Of a stretch of DNA of 64,000 bases, positions 11,593 to 23,829 are shown in pieces. The stretch is from positions 78,636,979 to 78,700,978 of the forward strand of contig NC_079501.1 of assembly GCF_030052815.1 (NCBI RefSeq). Reading direction: 5' to 3'. Under the pieces are notes generated by a model. It did not search any database. It saw only the letters and a list, made by a program, of their open reading frames with translations, and was not told where the DNA came from. Within the stretch, counting starts at the first letter, position 1. Every line of letters begins with the position of its first letter. This stretch comes from Hevea brasiliensis (Eukaryota > Streptophyta > Magnoliopsida > Malpighiales > Euphorbiaceae). The position numbers were made by a program, and so were the translations under genes.

Positions 11593-12650
11593 TTCTGCGA
11601 AAAAGGAAACCCTTATTTTCAAAGTAGAAAACAAGATTCAAAGCAACCTCAAAGACATGTATGCAGCTCTAAACTGTCAGAAACGAAAACCAAAAGGTGT
11701 TATTGAATACACTGCAGATTTGAAAAGAAGAAGAATTAGTTGGGACTGGCTGACATAAACTAAAACCACCAACCTCCTTCCCCGGAAAATTTAAAATAAT
11801 AATACTTAAAACCAATAAGCAGTCAAGTACCTAAACACAAATTATCAAATGCTTTATATATAAACCCTATTTGTTTCAGGGAGCTCACCAGATTCTCATG
11901 GAACTTAAAAATTTACAAGAACCACAGATTATTTAGTTCTGCTCACAAAGCTCTCGCATGTTAAGCAATCTCTAAAACCAAGTTAACCGACTAAAATTCT
12001 CAGTAGTTAAAAATCAGCGAATCTGAATCAGCTAAATCTTGAAGAGAGAGAGAAGGGTTATTGAAAGTGCACCCATTTCTCTGTATTGCTAAACAAACCA
12101 GGAAAACATCAGGACTTCATTTCGAACTGAGATTCTACAAGCTTCAATCCTTAGTTTACACAAGGGGAGGAAACAAGTTTTACAGTAGTTGATCATGCAA
12201 AGAACCCAGAAAAACCAAAAAAGAATATTTGTATTAAGCTCAAAAAAACTCAAAAATCGAGAACAGTAAAAACCGTTAAAACCCATAGCACATAAACCAT
12301 CACTTGTCACATTTATACTACTGTAAAGCTCCCAGACCTGAAACCGCATTAAATCTCACCAATGCCGACGCTAACCGTACGGATCCCACCTATGACTCTA
12401 TCATTAATGAATGAAACCAAAAGCAAAAAACAACTCGAATAGTTTCAATGAGAAACAGAAACGCACCGAATCAAAAGAACTCCAAATCTGAGGAGCTACT
12501 ACACCTACACGCATCGATTCACGCGAAGAAGAGAAGAGAAGAGAAGTAAAGCAAGCAGGAACAGAATCTCTCTCTGGAAACACGGAGGAGGAGGAGGAGG
12601 GCGGAGGAGGAGGAGAGAGAAAGAGAAAATTTCCCCGAGAAAATGTACAG
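11593..12650 (-). promoter_or_regulatory. 5' UTR (probably with an intron) and proximal promoter of the SFH gene
   Basis: The ATG at 11592-11590 is preceded on the minus strand by TTTCCTTTTTCGCAG, a good splice acceptor ending at 11595. This suggests the leader is spliced and begins far upstream. The stretch 12490-12640 is CT-rich on the minus strand (CTCCTCC runs), typical of plant leader DNA. A donor-like CG|GTGCGT lies near 12465. No clear TATA box seen. A GA/CT microsatellite at 12791-12811 lies further upstream. The exact transcription start is not resolvable here. Confidence 0.45.
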
Positions 12651-12790
12651 AGTTTTCTGGAGAAAGTGGACGGAAAAGAAAAATAAAAAACAAAAAAGTA
12701 CGGATCTGAAATTATTATTAGTGTTTATGTTGGTTATGTTTCTCTTCTCTCTTTATTTCTTTCTTTTTTTTTTTTTCCTACTCCTCTGTT

Positions 12791-12811
12791 CTCTCTCTCT
12801 CTCTCTCTCTC
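12791..12811. repeat. (CT)n microsatellite upstream of the SFH gene
   Basis: About ten CT units. On the gene's strand this reads as (GA)n. Confidence 0.9.
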
Positions 12812-12889
12812 CCCCGAGTCCTGCCGTGCAGTTCAATTGTTTGCCTTCTGGTTTATCAATCTCCCTCTAATTTTTTTCACACCTTTCTT

Positions 12890-13651
12890 ATAGTTGTTAA
12901 TTGATAACTGATAGTAGCTATTTTATGTTAGATATTTAATAAAATTATATTTAACTATTATTGTTAAAATGTGAAATGACTAATGAAGATATATATTATA
13001 TAATTTATTTTATTATTTATATGAATATAAATTATAAATTTATTACATTATATTATTTATTTTATTATTAAATTAAATATATAATTATTAAATTAATATA
13101 TTATATTATTTAAATAAATATATAATTATTAATTTTTTATATTATATTATTTATTTTATTATTGAAATAAAAAAATAATTATTTTTTAAAATAATTAAAT
13201 AATTTTAAAAATATAAATAAAATAATAAAATAATTATTATTGTTAATAGGAAAATTTATAATTAATTTTAAGTTTTTAGATATAAATAAATATTTTATAT
13301 TTTATGTTATTAATAAAAAAATATTTTATTAAAATTGAAATACGTTAATTAAAATGTTAAAATTTAAAATGAAAAAATAAAAATATTAATAATATTAGTT
13401 TTCAAGTTAAATAAAAAATGATAATATGGTCAAAATAAAAAATAAAACTAAATCAGCTATCAGTTGATGAGAAACAGCTCTAAAAATAGAGCTGATACAA
13501 ACTGCATCTGATAGGTATCATATCAGTTGCCCATCAGCTATCAGCTCTATTTTTTTTAGCTCTATTTTTTTGAGCTTACCAAACACTATAATTTACCTGT
13601 TTAGGTGTCTATCAGCTATCAGCTGCACCCAACAGGTAAACCAAACACCCC
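12890..13651 (+). mobile_element. hAT-like MITE, copy A (left end uncertain)
   Basis: AT-rich, non-coding unit whose right end is GGTAAACCAAACACCCC (13635-13651), preceded by repeated GCTATCAGCT motifs. The reverse complement of 13706-14450 aligns with it over most of its length, so two copies of one family face each other. The left terminus near 12890 is truncated or mutated (GATAACTGATAGTAGCT instead of the fuller end seen in copy B). No transposase. hAT affiliation is inferred from the end sequence style only; no 8-bp TSD could be confirmed. Confidence 0.6.
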
Positions 13652-13705
13652 TTAATATCTATATAAACCATTTGATTACTTAAAGTGGCATTTTAAATGA
13701 TTAAA

Positions 13706-14450
13706 GGGGTATTTAGTTGATTTATTGAGTGTAGCTGAAAGACATCTAAATAAATAAATTAGAGTATTTAATAATAAATTTAAAAAATAAAATTAGTGGT
13801 TGATAGGTACTGATGTAGTATTTATTAGTTACAATTTATATCAATTTTATATTTAGAGTTGATTTTTATGGACTGATAGTTAATTTAATTTTATTTTTTA
13901 TTTTAATTATATTATTTTTTAATTTAAAAATTAATATTATTAATATTTTTATATTTTTTATTTATAATTTTAATATTTTAATTAATACATTTCAACTTTA
14001 TAAAAATATTTTTTATTAATAGCATAAAATATAAAATATTTATTTATATATAAAAACTTAAAATTAATTATAAATTTTTCTTTATCAATCATAATAATTA
14101 TTTTATTATTTTATTTATATTTTTAAAATTATTTAATTATTTTTTAAAAAAAATAATTTTTTTCTTATTTCAATAATATAATAAATAATATATATATTAT
14201 TTAATAATTATATATTTAATTTAATAATAAAATAAATAATATAATATAATAAATTTATAATTTTATATTTATTTCAATAATAAAATAATTTATATAATAT
14301 ATATCTTTATTAATCATTTCACATATCAACACTAACATCTAAATATAATTTTATCAAACAATTAACATAAATCAGCTATCTTAACTACCTGCTATCAGCT
14401 ATCAGCTAACAGTTATCAGCTATATTCAACGGTTAAATCAAACAGACTCT
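13706..14450 (-). mobile_element. hAT-like MITE, copy B, inverted relative to copy A
   Basis: It starts GGGGTATTTAGTTGATTTA and ends TAAATCAAACAGACTCT, imperfect terminal inverted repeats. The interior is about 80-90% A+T by eye. Long stretches are the reverse complement of copy A, such as the block around GTGAAATGA with TATATATTATATAA (12973-13000 versus 14295-14330). It is separated from copy A by about 54 bp. Flanking 8-mers do not match. Confidence 0.6.
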
Positions 14451-14724
14451 AAATTAATATAATTTATTAATTTTTTATAATTAAATTAATATAATTTAAA
14501 AAATAATAAAAATAATTAATTATCTTATTGCAAATTTTAATTTATTATATAAAATTATTAAAAATATAAAATATTATATTATTATATTTAAATATATATA
14601 TATATATATATATTAAATGTAATTTAAAATTTTAAATAATTATGTGTTTATCAAAATTAGATTAAATTTTTATTTCTTAGATAGTCATTGATTATTTTCT
14701 TTTATATATATATATATATATATT
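14451..14724. other. AT-rich spacer
   Basis: No ORF or recognisable repeat. Short (AT)n tracts at about 14594-14614 and 14705-14722. Confidence 0.6.
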
Positions 14725-15600
14725 GAGCTTTAAAATTAACTCAATAAGAGTGTGTCATTAACTTAATAAAAAACTTAAAAAAAAAAAGACACGTATTAGC
14801 TTTTTTTTCTTCTTTTTTATATTTTTTATATAAAAAATTTAACTTACCATATTAATCATGAATTTTTTTTATTTAAATATTTTTAAACCTTAACTATTAA
14901 AATATCATCTTTTTATATTTATCTTAAATTTCATTCGCTACATCTTTTAAGAATTTTAAAACTCTCAAATTTACAATTTCATACTTTATAAAATTCTACT
15001 CATGATATTATAGATCTCTAAAAAATATTATTTTTTAATTAAAATTTTACTTAAATTAGAAAAAGAATAAATTATTTTTATTAAATTAGATTAATATATA
15101 TATATTTAAATAATTATTAAAAAATATTTATTTAAATTTAAACATTTTTTTTGAACGAATTCAAAAGAGTATGCCACCTAATTTAATAAAAAAAACTTAA
15201 AAAATTTTCACATGACATAGCTTTTTTATATTTTTTTATATAAAAAATTTAACTTATTATATTAAATATTAATTTTTTATTTAAACGTTTCAAATTTTAA
15301 CTATTAAAATCATATCTCATACTAAAGAAAATATTTATTTTAAATTTCTTATATTATATCCTTTAAAAACTTAAAACTCTCAAAATTTCAATTTCAGGCA
15401 TTATATAATTCTTTTCATCATATTATATATTTTTAAAAATAATATTTTTAATTAAATATTCTCTTAAATTAGAAAAGGCATGAATTATTTTTTTATAAAA
15501 TTATATTAATATATATTTAATTAATTATTTGTTAAAAAATTATTTTTAAAATTTAAATATTTATTTTAAAAATATTTTTTTTAAATATAAGAATTTTAAT
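14725..15600. repeat. Diverged tandem duplication, two units of about 425-450 bp
   Basis: Unit 1 (about 14725-15149) and unit 2 (about 15150-15600) share landmarks in the same order: AAGAGTGTGTCA/AAGAGTATGCCA, TATAAAAAATTTAACTTA, TTTTAACTATTAAAAT-like, TTAAAACTCTCAAA, and TTAAATTAGAAAAG. Non-coding. Origin unknown. Confidence 0.65.
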
Positions 15601-15740
15601 AGTAATGTAACATTTGTGTTTTTTTCCTACTTTGTTATTTAAAAATTCAAAAGTAAATGTTATATATATTCTTTTATCAAATACAAAATTATACGGTTGT
15701 TTTTAAGAAATTTATATATTAACACTGATGTAAATTATAC

Positions 15741-15748
<8 letters not shown>

Positions 15749-15802
<54 letters not shown>
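15749..15802. repeat. (AT)n microsatellite
   Basis: Uninterrupted AT dinucleotides, about 27 units. Confidence 0.95.
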
Positions 15803-15807
<5 letters not shown>

Positions 15808-16036
15808 TAAAATAATAAATAATTTACACAACATGTAATTAAATTGACTAGCTTATAATATTTACCAATTAGTTTTTACCCATTGAAACTAAATGTCCAT
15901 TTTGCTTTATGACTTGAGAACTAAAACTACTTTTTAGTAAAATCATCATTGTAAAAGTTAATAAAAAAATTAATTTTAAAAGGACGGGCAGCTTAGCTCA
16001 CCCTGAATCCAACACCACACAAGCACCTTAAATTCA

Positions 16037-16525
16037 GATAAATTTTTTGACAACCGTCCCTGAACTTATCTAGTATAATATTATAGTCCTTCAACTTAAA
16101 AATGTAACATAAAATCCCTTCAACTTTCAAATTTTGCACAGTAAAATTTTTCTAATCTCTAATTGTCTGTTTTTCAGTTAGATGCTAACCTGAACAGTTA
16201 TAGCATGGAGCTTAATCAATATTTATCTTTTCTCTCTCAAGTTTTGTGTAAATTAAATCCTTTTTCTCACTATAAATGGAATGATTTTTCAGGTGTAGAG
16301 AGAATAATTTTACAATTTGAATAAGAGAGGAGAGAGAAATGTTGACTAAGAGCCATGCGGGAGCTGTTCACATTAGTTTTCGACTGAAAAAGCAGTAATT
16401 GAAAGTTAGAGGGATTTTACTGTGCAAAATTTGAAAGTTTAAGGGGTTTTATGTTACGTTTTAAAGTTTAAGGACTGCAGTGTTACAACCATATAAGTTC
16501 AGGGATAGTTATTAAAATTTACCCC
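16037..16525. mobile_element. Mutator-like snap-back MITE, copy 1 of 4
   Basis: 489 bp flanked by a perfect 10-bp direct repeat CTTAAATTCA (16027-16036 and 16526-16535). The left end GATAAATTTTTTGACAAC and right end GTTATTAAAATTTACCCC are inverted repeats, and complementarity continues for roughly 200 bp into each arm. An example is TTTTGCACAGTAAAA on the left and TTTACTGTGCAAAA on the right. Non-coding. A TSD of 9-11 bp with long TIRs is typical of Mutator-superfamily MITEs (established knowledge). Three relatives occur in this window. Confidence 0.85.
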
Positions 16526-17112
16526 CTTAAATTCAATACATTAGTTTTATATTATAAAAATACCATTACAGTCACTACGGAGTTCCAAATTTGAATAATA
16601 AAAATTAATAATTAATACATTAACCATTTCAAGTTCCTTATGAGAAAGAAAGCAGATTAACTCCAAAATAACATCCATCTATCATCTAGGGAAAAATAAT
16701 TAAATGGGGGTAAGTGCTCAACTTAGAGAGTTTAAATATTGATTATAAATATAATTTCTATAGCTATTTATAATTAATACATCCCTAAGTATGAAATGCA
16801 CAATGAACGTATACAATAAGTAAATAATCCAATACTCGTACAAGAAGATAATTTGGAGCTACATACGCACCCAGTAAAGTATTTTCATACATAACTATGG
16901 GAGTTGATCCACTATTCAGCTCTCTTAATCCAAGAATCGCCAATGAGCTTAACTCAAACTGGACTTTCACATAAATCTAAATGCGGGGGCCAGTGAAATC
17001 AACTCAAAGCTATGCCTCACCTCGACTTTCCATATCTATAAGAATTTGGTTCCAGCGACTACTTGTCCAATCTATATCCATCATGTACCACATATATCTA
17101 TATATAACACAT

Positions 17113-17599
17113 GGATAAATTTTGACAACCGTCTCTGAACTTATCTAGTTGTAACATTACAGTCTCTCAACTTAAAAATATAACATAAAACCCCATCAAC
17201 TTTCAAATTTTGCACAGTAAAATTCCTCTAATATCCAATTATCAGTTTTTCAGTTAAACACTAACCTGGACAGTTCTAGCATAGAGCTTAGTCAGTATTT
17301 CTCTTTTCCCTCTCAAGCCATATGTAAATTGAATCATTCTCCTCTTTGTAGACAGAATATTTTTTCACGTGTAGAGAGAATACTTTTACACTTTCTATAA
17401 GAGAGAAGAGAGAAATGTTGACTAAGTGTCGTGTAGGAGCTATTCACGTCAGTTTCTAACTGGAAATCAGTAATTGAAAGTCAAAGAGACTTTACTGTGC
17501 AAAATTTAAAAGTTTAGGGGGTTTTATATTACATTTTAAAGTTAAAGGACTATAGTGTTATAACCATATAAGTTTAGGGATAGTTATTAAAATTTATCC
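17113..17599. mobile_element. Mutator-like snap-back MITE, copy 2 of 4
   Basis: 487 bp, GGATAAATTTTGACAACC ... ATTAAAATTTATCC. Flanks are TATAACACAT (17103-17112) and TATAACACAC (17600-17609), a 10-bp TSD with one mismatch. Same family as 16037-16525; arms are complementary over about 200 bp. Inserted in the LTR above. Confidence 0.88.
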
Positions 17600-18859
17600 T
17601 ATAACACACACAGCTCCAAATTATCCCCAGAGCGGTAAACCTAAGTAATTATCAGCAAATAAATATGCAACAATAAAATTACTCCTAATTTATTTAAATA
17701 AGCATGTAAATATATTTATAAAATGCGTGAGCATACCAAATATATATAAATAATATTGAAATTACAAAATATAATAAATATCCAACTTATAGTGCAACCC
17801 AATGCTTATTGGTTTTGCTTAGAAGAAGAAAATGTTTGATTTGGATCACCTAAGTAAACATACTAAAGAACTATCAAGAATAGACCAACAATAATTAATT
17901 AAAGAAATAAAAGACTTCTTAGGTTCGTGCTAAAAATTCAGCAGAGTTTTCCCTATACTTAGGATCTAACCTTCCAGCAAGAAATTACAATTTATATCTC
18001 AACAATCCAAAGGCCTCAGGCCCACAATATAACATAACAAAATACCCATTCAGGGCCTCCTAGAACAAACTAAACTAGTTTCATTATTCCATTCCAATTT
18101 AGATGCTTAAACTCCACTATTATTCAAAATTATCCAAATCGACTCCAAAAATTCTATAATATTCCTGGATATCCTTAATAATATTATCTTAATCTTACAA
18201 TTAAAATTATTGCATTTCATACACCCATGAATATTTTATTAATTATCAAACTACAGTTCAACTTAAGATAAAAAGAGTGAATTTGCATTCGGGGTTACCT
18301 GCACCATTTTTTATACTTGGAACGCGTCCGGGGCATTTGAAAATGTTAGGAACGACTATAATACTAACCTACTTTCGAGGTGGGTCCCAGAGCCCATGAG
18401 TCCAGACCAATATTTCAGTCTTGGGCACCAGTGGAATTTCTTAGAAACAAAAGTTCCTACATGAAGCTTACAACATAAGGAGTTAGAAAATAATTTTATT
18501 TAACTCAAAAGATGACTTTAAAGACCCAAAATTTCACCAACAAGCTTGTAGGTCTCAAAAATTTTTCAATGTCAAAAAATTCTCAAATTTGCGTCATTTT
18601 GAAGCTCTCAAAATGTACAACGTGCTGGCATACTCAGATTTTTGATAAAAAAAACCCTGTTTGGGAGAAATTAGTTTGGAAGTCAAAATGGAATAAAATT
18701 TTTTAAGCTCAATTCGCACAAACCAGGAAACGATACTGTGCAAAAGGAAACGATATCGCGCAAACTTGGTATCTACACGATGCCCATGAAGAGAGGAGCA
18801 TTTTGATACTAAGAACGCTAAAAACAGTGATCGGAGAAGGAAGTTATGGCTAGAAAAAG

Positions 18860-18862
<3 letters not shown>

Positions 18863-18900
<38 letters not shown>
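18863..18900. repeat. (GA)n microsatellite
   Basis: About 19 uninterrupted AG units, followed by GGGGGAGGGGGAGGGG. Confidence 0.95.
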
Positions 18901-18904
<4 letters not shown>

Positions 18905-19064
18905 GGAGGGGGAGGGGTCTGCTGTTACGTTTTTAAACTTGTGATTTTTTTTTTAATTTAAATGTAAAACTGTAAATTAATCCGTAAACTTTCCAGATGT
19001 TCTCAAACAAGTCCAAAAATTCTTTTCAACTAAGTCTAATTCTAACTTAATACATTTAAAATTA

Positions 19065-19109
<45 letters not shown>
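19065..19109. repeat. (AAT)n microsatellite
   Basis: About 15 AAT/ATA units inside the minus-strand LTR. Confidence 0.95.
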
Positions 19110-20000
19110 TACATTAAATTTGAAATATCTAAAATATAAAATTGTAGAATTTCACAATCAAAGAAATTTTAATTAAAAGTTTGAAAATTAAATTTTAAAA
19201 CTTAAAAAAATAATCTCATGAAATATATTTATTTAATAAAATAATAATATAATAGTCTAATTTATAAATTATCTATTTTAAAAAATTTTCCAGGTTATTA
19301 CACGTGTAAATTGAGCAAAATCAATTTCACGCAAAAATAGTTTTTTGTACGCCTAGTGGGACAACCTCACATCAACTTTCTCAATTCTTCTCTTTCAACA
19401 TTTTGTTCACATTGTCACACAAAAGTTTTAGACATCATGCCCAAAACAAGGATTTATTATAAAAAAGAAGCCACAAGGATCGACCTTGAAAGAGTAGCTG
19501 ATGAAGCTGAACTCAATGACAATGTACAATAAAGATCTTAACAACGAGTCATACGCAGGATAAGAAATGGCTCCAATTGCATTTATATAGCTAGCATTGG
19601 AGCTTAGATTGCTCAATAAGTGGGAGAACAAATTAAAGCTAGCATTAAAGCTACTTTTGAGACTAGCTTTAAGTCATTGTTTATTCAGTTGAAATGGAGT
19701 AACTAAGAGTCTGTGAGGAATCTACCTGAAGCTAGACCGCTTGGGGGGTAGGCAATAATCTTAGGTAGTCACACAATGACTAACCAATAGGAGTCCAATG
19801 AAGTGCAAGTAACACCAACCTAGGAAGAGCAACATTTCCAACCACCTCAATGGAGAGAAACAACTCTAATGGTTACTCTTACACAAGAAGTAAGGTCATT
19901 CAGTGGCTAATAGGGAGGTAACTTATATGCTACTGCCAATCCTACCATTCACCCACATGTACATAATGTTGTAAATGTAAATATTGTCTTTCATAATGCA

Positions 20001-21470
20001 ATGAATAATGTGGATAATGCTAGGATTAATTATGTAGCAGCACCACCACCCCCACTTATGCATGAACCCATGTTACATCACCCCAAATCTCATGTTGACC
20101 GTGAAGCCCTTAGGACCATTGTTGAAGGGTTGTATGAACCTGGCCTTTATCAGATAGGTCATCCTGAGTTTCATAATCCCTATCCAAATTGGGTGAATAA
20201 GACTAATTCCTTCCATAAGAGTTATAAAATGCCTGAGTTCACTTTATTCTCAGGAGATAGGTTACAGTATGCTTTAGAACATATTAGTAGGTTTATTGTG
20301 CAATGTGGTAAGCTTGCCAATTATGAGAATTTTAACATGTTTAAATTATGGTTGTTTCCCAATTCCCTAACTACAGTTGTTTTTTCTTGGTATGCTACAT
20401 TACCTAGTATACACACTTGGCAAGATATGGAGCACTTATTTAACACATTGTTTTACAAAACTGAACATGAAGTGTTTATTGCTGAGTTATCTAAAATTTA
20501 CCAAAGGCAATGAAAATTTGTAGATACATACATATCTAGGTTCAAAAATATGTGTAATAGGTATAAAGTATTTTTGCTTGAATGTGAGTTTGTCAAGTTG
20601 GCCTAGGATGGTCTAGATATTGAGCTAAGAAAGAAGTTTCAAGGTATGAAGTTTAGAGATTTCTTTAAGTTTACTGTGAAAGTGGTAGACTATGAAGAGC
20701 CACTCAGGGAAGAAAATCAAAAAAGGAAAACTTCCATGGGTACTTATTTTTAAGAAACTTTTCATGATGATGGCATTGTTGATTTTATTAAAATGGCTAA
20801 TTGTGTTTGTCCTGTGTTATCTGAACCAGCAAAACCTCTAGAACCATGGGAAAAAGCCTCTTCTAACCCTTTACCACTTAGCGATAATTGTCTTTTGACT
20901 TAAATAGGGCAGAAGAGATTTTTTATTTTCTCTTAGAGGAAAAATTCTTGATTTTTCACAGGGACTTAAGATGCTATCCAAATAAGAAGTGAAGGCCAAG
21001 GATTAATAAAAATATTATGATGTTTGGACTTATCACACTAATTACTACTAGGCATTTATGAATTTAATCCAGGACAAGATCAATAAAGGTGTTCTTAATT
21101 TCCTAGATAAAAGTGAGACTTCAATGTTAATTGACAAGGATCTGTTTCCACTAGTGGCAACCATTAATGCCACCAATGTTGATCTAAAGTCATTATTGGA
21201 GGAAAAGAAAACTAGGAATAAGACACCCAAAAATATTAGCCCAAAGCTAAAATAGGCTTAGGTTCCAAAGCAGTAGATTTATAAGGTTCTTGACAAATAA
21301 CTAATGAGACCAATAAGGAAACTTACACCTGTGAGGCAAATCACAAGACCTAGGCATCGAAAGCTGAATGCAATAAAGGAAAGAGTTCAATTTGTGGTGC
21401 TACCTAGAGATACACCTACTAGCGGGTGGAGTCTAGTTTAGCACAAGATATTTCCTGAGCTATTAACCAA
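20001..21470 (+). pseudogene. gag of the Tat-like element, with many stops
   Basis: The first 170 codons (20001-20513) are open and carry the gag features of this lineage: NPYPNWVNKTNSFHKSYKMP, FTLFSGD, RFIVQCGKLANYENF, LKLWLFPNSL and TVVFSWYATLPSIHTWQDME. After the TGA at 20511 the frame resumes with recognisable blocks (IELRKKFQGMKFRDFF, VVDYEEPLREENQKRKTSMG, AEEIFYFLLEEKF, then MNLIQDKINKGVLNF at 21058) broken by several stops and shifts. Homology fades near 21470 (FPELLTKTQKW). The true start could lie upstream of 20001, as this ATG is only the first in the open stretch. It is a retrotransposon capsid gene relic. Confidence 0.8.
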
Positions 21471-21675
21471 GACACAAAAATGGAGATTAGAACACAGCTC
21501 AGGCATACAGCTAAAAGCTGAACAATGTCACAAGAAGGAATTTGGCACCAATGGCCCTGTTAAGTATTAGAACACAACTTAGGTGTACAATAAAATGATG
21601 AACATGAAGTGTTTTGTGGAAAGTGAGCTAGTGTGAAAAGTCATCTTGCATTTAAGGACAAAAGACTAAGAACTA

Positions 21676-21830
21676 GGAAAGCGGTCACCCAACTATGAGG
21701 GACCATTTAAGGTTCACACAGTTTTAAAGCATGACGCATACTAGCTAGCTAGTTTAAACAGAGTCCCATATAAGATATGCATCATGGATGCTACCTCAAA
21801 AAATACTATCCTAGTATTTTAGAAGTGGCA
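21676..21830 (+). pseudogene. Relic of the integrase C-terminus
   Basis: Reads GKRSPNYEGPFKVHTVLKHDAY, then a stop, then LASLNRVPYK; LKKYYP appears in another frame at 21795-21812. This layout (SPN-EGP-KV, DAY-LA, LKKYY) is what I recall of the last part of Tat-lineage integrases. It follows gag by about 200 bp, so PR, RT, RNase H and most of integrase were deleted. Short and frameshifted, so moderate confidence. Confidence 0.5.
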
Positions 21831-23829
21831 CAATCAAAAGGCTCAAATAGAATGGTTTAGGGCCATTAACGTGGCCTATGTAGGGCTAGCCTAATGGCCA
21901 CCATATATGGCATCATCAAGTCAAAGCAACAGTATGTTGAGCAGATAAACTTCTAAGGGTTCATTCTATTATTCCTATCATGCAAAAACAAAATAGACAA
22001 AATATACAGAGGGCTTTACATCCTGTTAGGTACTTACTGAAGAGAATTCATATACATGGTGAAGTGGGTGACAATGGCATAACAAAGGGCTCAGCCTTAT
22101 TCATCATTTCACAGTCACAACAAGGGCTTAGCCTAATCATCAAGTCTCATCATGTCTCAAAAGTCAAAAAAACAATTGTCCAAATCATCAACAAATCAAG
22201 CAAGATTTTGAGTTAAAAAGAAGGTTACAAGTGCATCAAAATGAACTCAAGAACAATATAGAAGGCACAACTCCATCAAAGAAAGGTAAAAGTGAAAAGA
22301 GGCACGGAGACAATCTTATTACTTTGATTGCTCTCTCTCTTCTATCGGCTAAGTTGTTATCTCCTGGTAAACCATCTCTTTGGCTTGTTAGCATCTGGAG
22401 CTCAGGTAAGCTACAAAGTCACTTTAGGCAAGCTTCCTCATTGGTCCGTAGAAAAAAAAAAAGATTTGTGTCATACCTAAAAAAATTAGGAAGTTTTCCC
22501 AACCGAAGCAAATGGTGCAAAAATAATCAAAAAAAGTCACTACAAGTAAAAATCAAGCCACAACAAGTTCATTGCAAGTAAAGAAAATTAGAGGAGGTAC
22601 CTGGAGTAATAGTTGTGGTAGTGGGTAACGTCAACATTCCCATGGTTATATTGGAGCTACCTAAAGTTAATGGAAAGTCAATTTAATGAAGGCAAGTAGA
22701 GCAGATGGTATGTGCAAATGGATAAATGACACTCATTAGGTTTGATGGATGGAGGCTTATCCATGCTGGCAACACTAGGTGGAAAGATGTCTATAAGGGG
22801 GTAACAGTGGAATGCCAACCCAATTTTAGCCGTAAAAGGACAAACACAATTATTAATAGAACTTGGAAGGTATTTCTCACTACCCTAAAGTTTTATTGTT
22901 CAAGGATTTTGGCTATGCTAGATTAATTCCTAGTGGGTAAAGCTAAAGTTACAGTGAGAAGTGAGTTTCTTGGTAGAATATGTGTGTGCTTTATTTGTTA
23001 AAGTTAAATGACTGGAAGTGAATTTGGGTATCTAGGTTGAATTGTAGTGTGGCCTGAGGTTTAGATTTCTAGCATTTAGTATGTCTTCCATGAGATTACC
23101 TTGCTAGAATTTTTTAAAAGTATCCTTAGATTTTGGAAAAGGTTCTTTTAGGATGCATTGTTTGTTTCCATGGTGTGCATGATTTCTTTAAATGTGATGA
23201 AGGTTTTTTATGATTTAAGTTGATACTAGTGGACTAAATTTTGGAACCATGAAATGAAGTTGTGTGCTTTAAGTGTTTGTGCAAGCCTGGTAGTAGATTG
23301 GTGCAAAATATAGTGAAAAACTGTTTAGGAAATAATGAAGGGCATTATGGTATTGTGAAGTGAGAAATTAAGTTGGTAAAGTTGTGCAAAAAGTATTTTA
23401 TAGTTTGTCTATATTGGGCAAGCAGTAAAAATTGGCATTACTACTAGATGTCAAGATCACAATAATTTAGTCTAGAATTTCTCAAAAAAAAAATAGCAAA
23501 GTGTCAGTGTATACAGTGGATACTAGTTTGCAATGAGCAGGGAAATTGGTGTTAAAGTGTGTTTTGATACTACAGAAATTTTAGTAGCATTTCCTTATAC
23601 AGTTTGATGTGCCAAAAATTTTTCAATATCACAAAAGATCACAATAAAGTCCATAAACTACAAACAATCAAGATGATATTCAAGGTCTGTAAGTTTTAAG
23701 GTACAGTACAGTTCAACATGTGATCAAGATTTTTTCAACAATCAAAGGTTCAGGAGATTTCATAGAAGCTCAATTCACAAGTTTCATTCATTAATCACAT
23801 GGTACATACAAGAATCATACAATAAAGTA
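21831..23829 (+). other. Non-coding part of the Tat-like element
   Basis: About 2 kb with small ORFs (for example 22231-22581) that match nothing I recognise and show no family features. Presumed 3' untranslated DNA between pol and the LTR. The polypurine tract and exact LTR start were not located. Confidence 0.4.

Larger units (their letters stand above)
16780..19302 (-). repeat. Minus-strand gypsy-type LTR (left boundary uncertain), hosting a MITE
   Basis: On the minus strand the segment begins TGTAATAACCTGG at 19302, a common start for plant gypsy LTRs. It includes an AAT microsatellite, a GA microsatellite and GAGTTTTCCCTATAC, also seen in the diverged fragment at 2691-3374. It is interrupted by the Mutator-like MITE at 17113-17599. 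I cannot place the left terminus, and the neighbouring leader of the Tat-like element is truncated at this point. No coding capacity. Confidence 0.5.

Noticed and set aside
12505..12870. Pro/Leu- and Phe/Leu-rich ORFs near the SFH leader
   Set aside because: Produced by CT-rich leader and microsatellite sequence.
22231..22581. 116-codon plus-strand ORF
   Set aside because: No domain, low complexity of Lys/Ser, and located in the non-coding part of a decayed retroelement.
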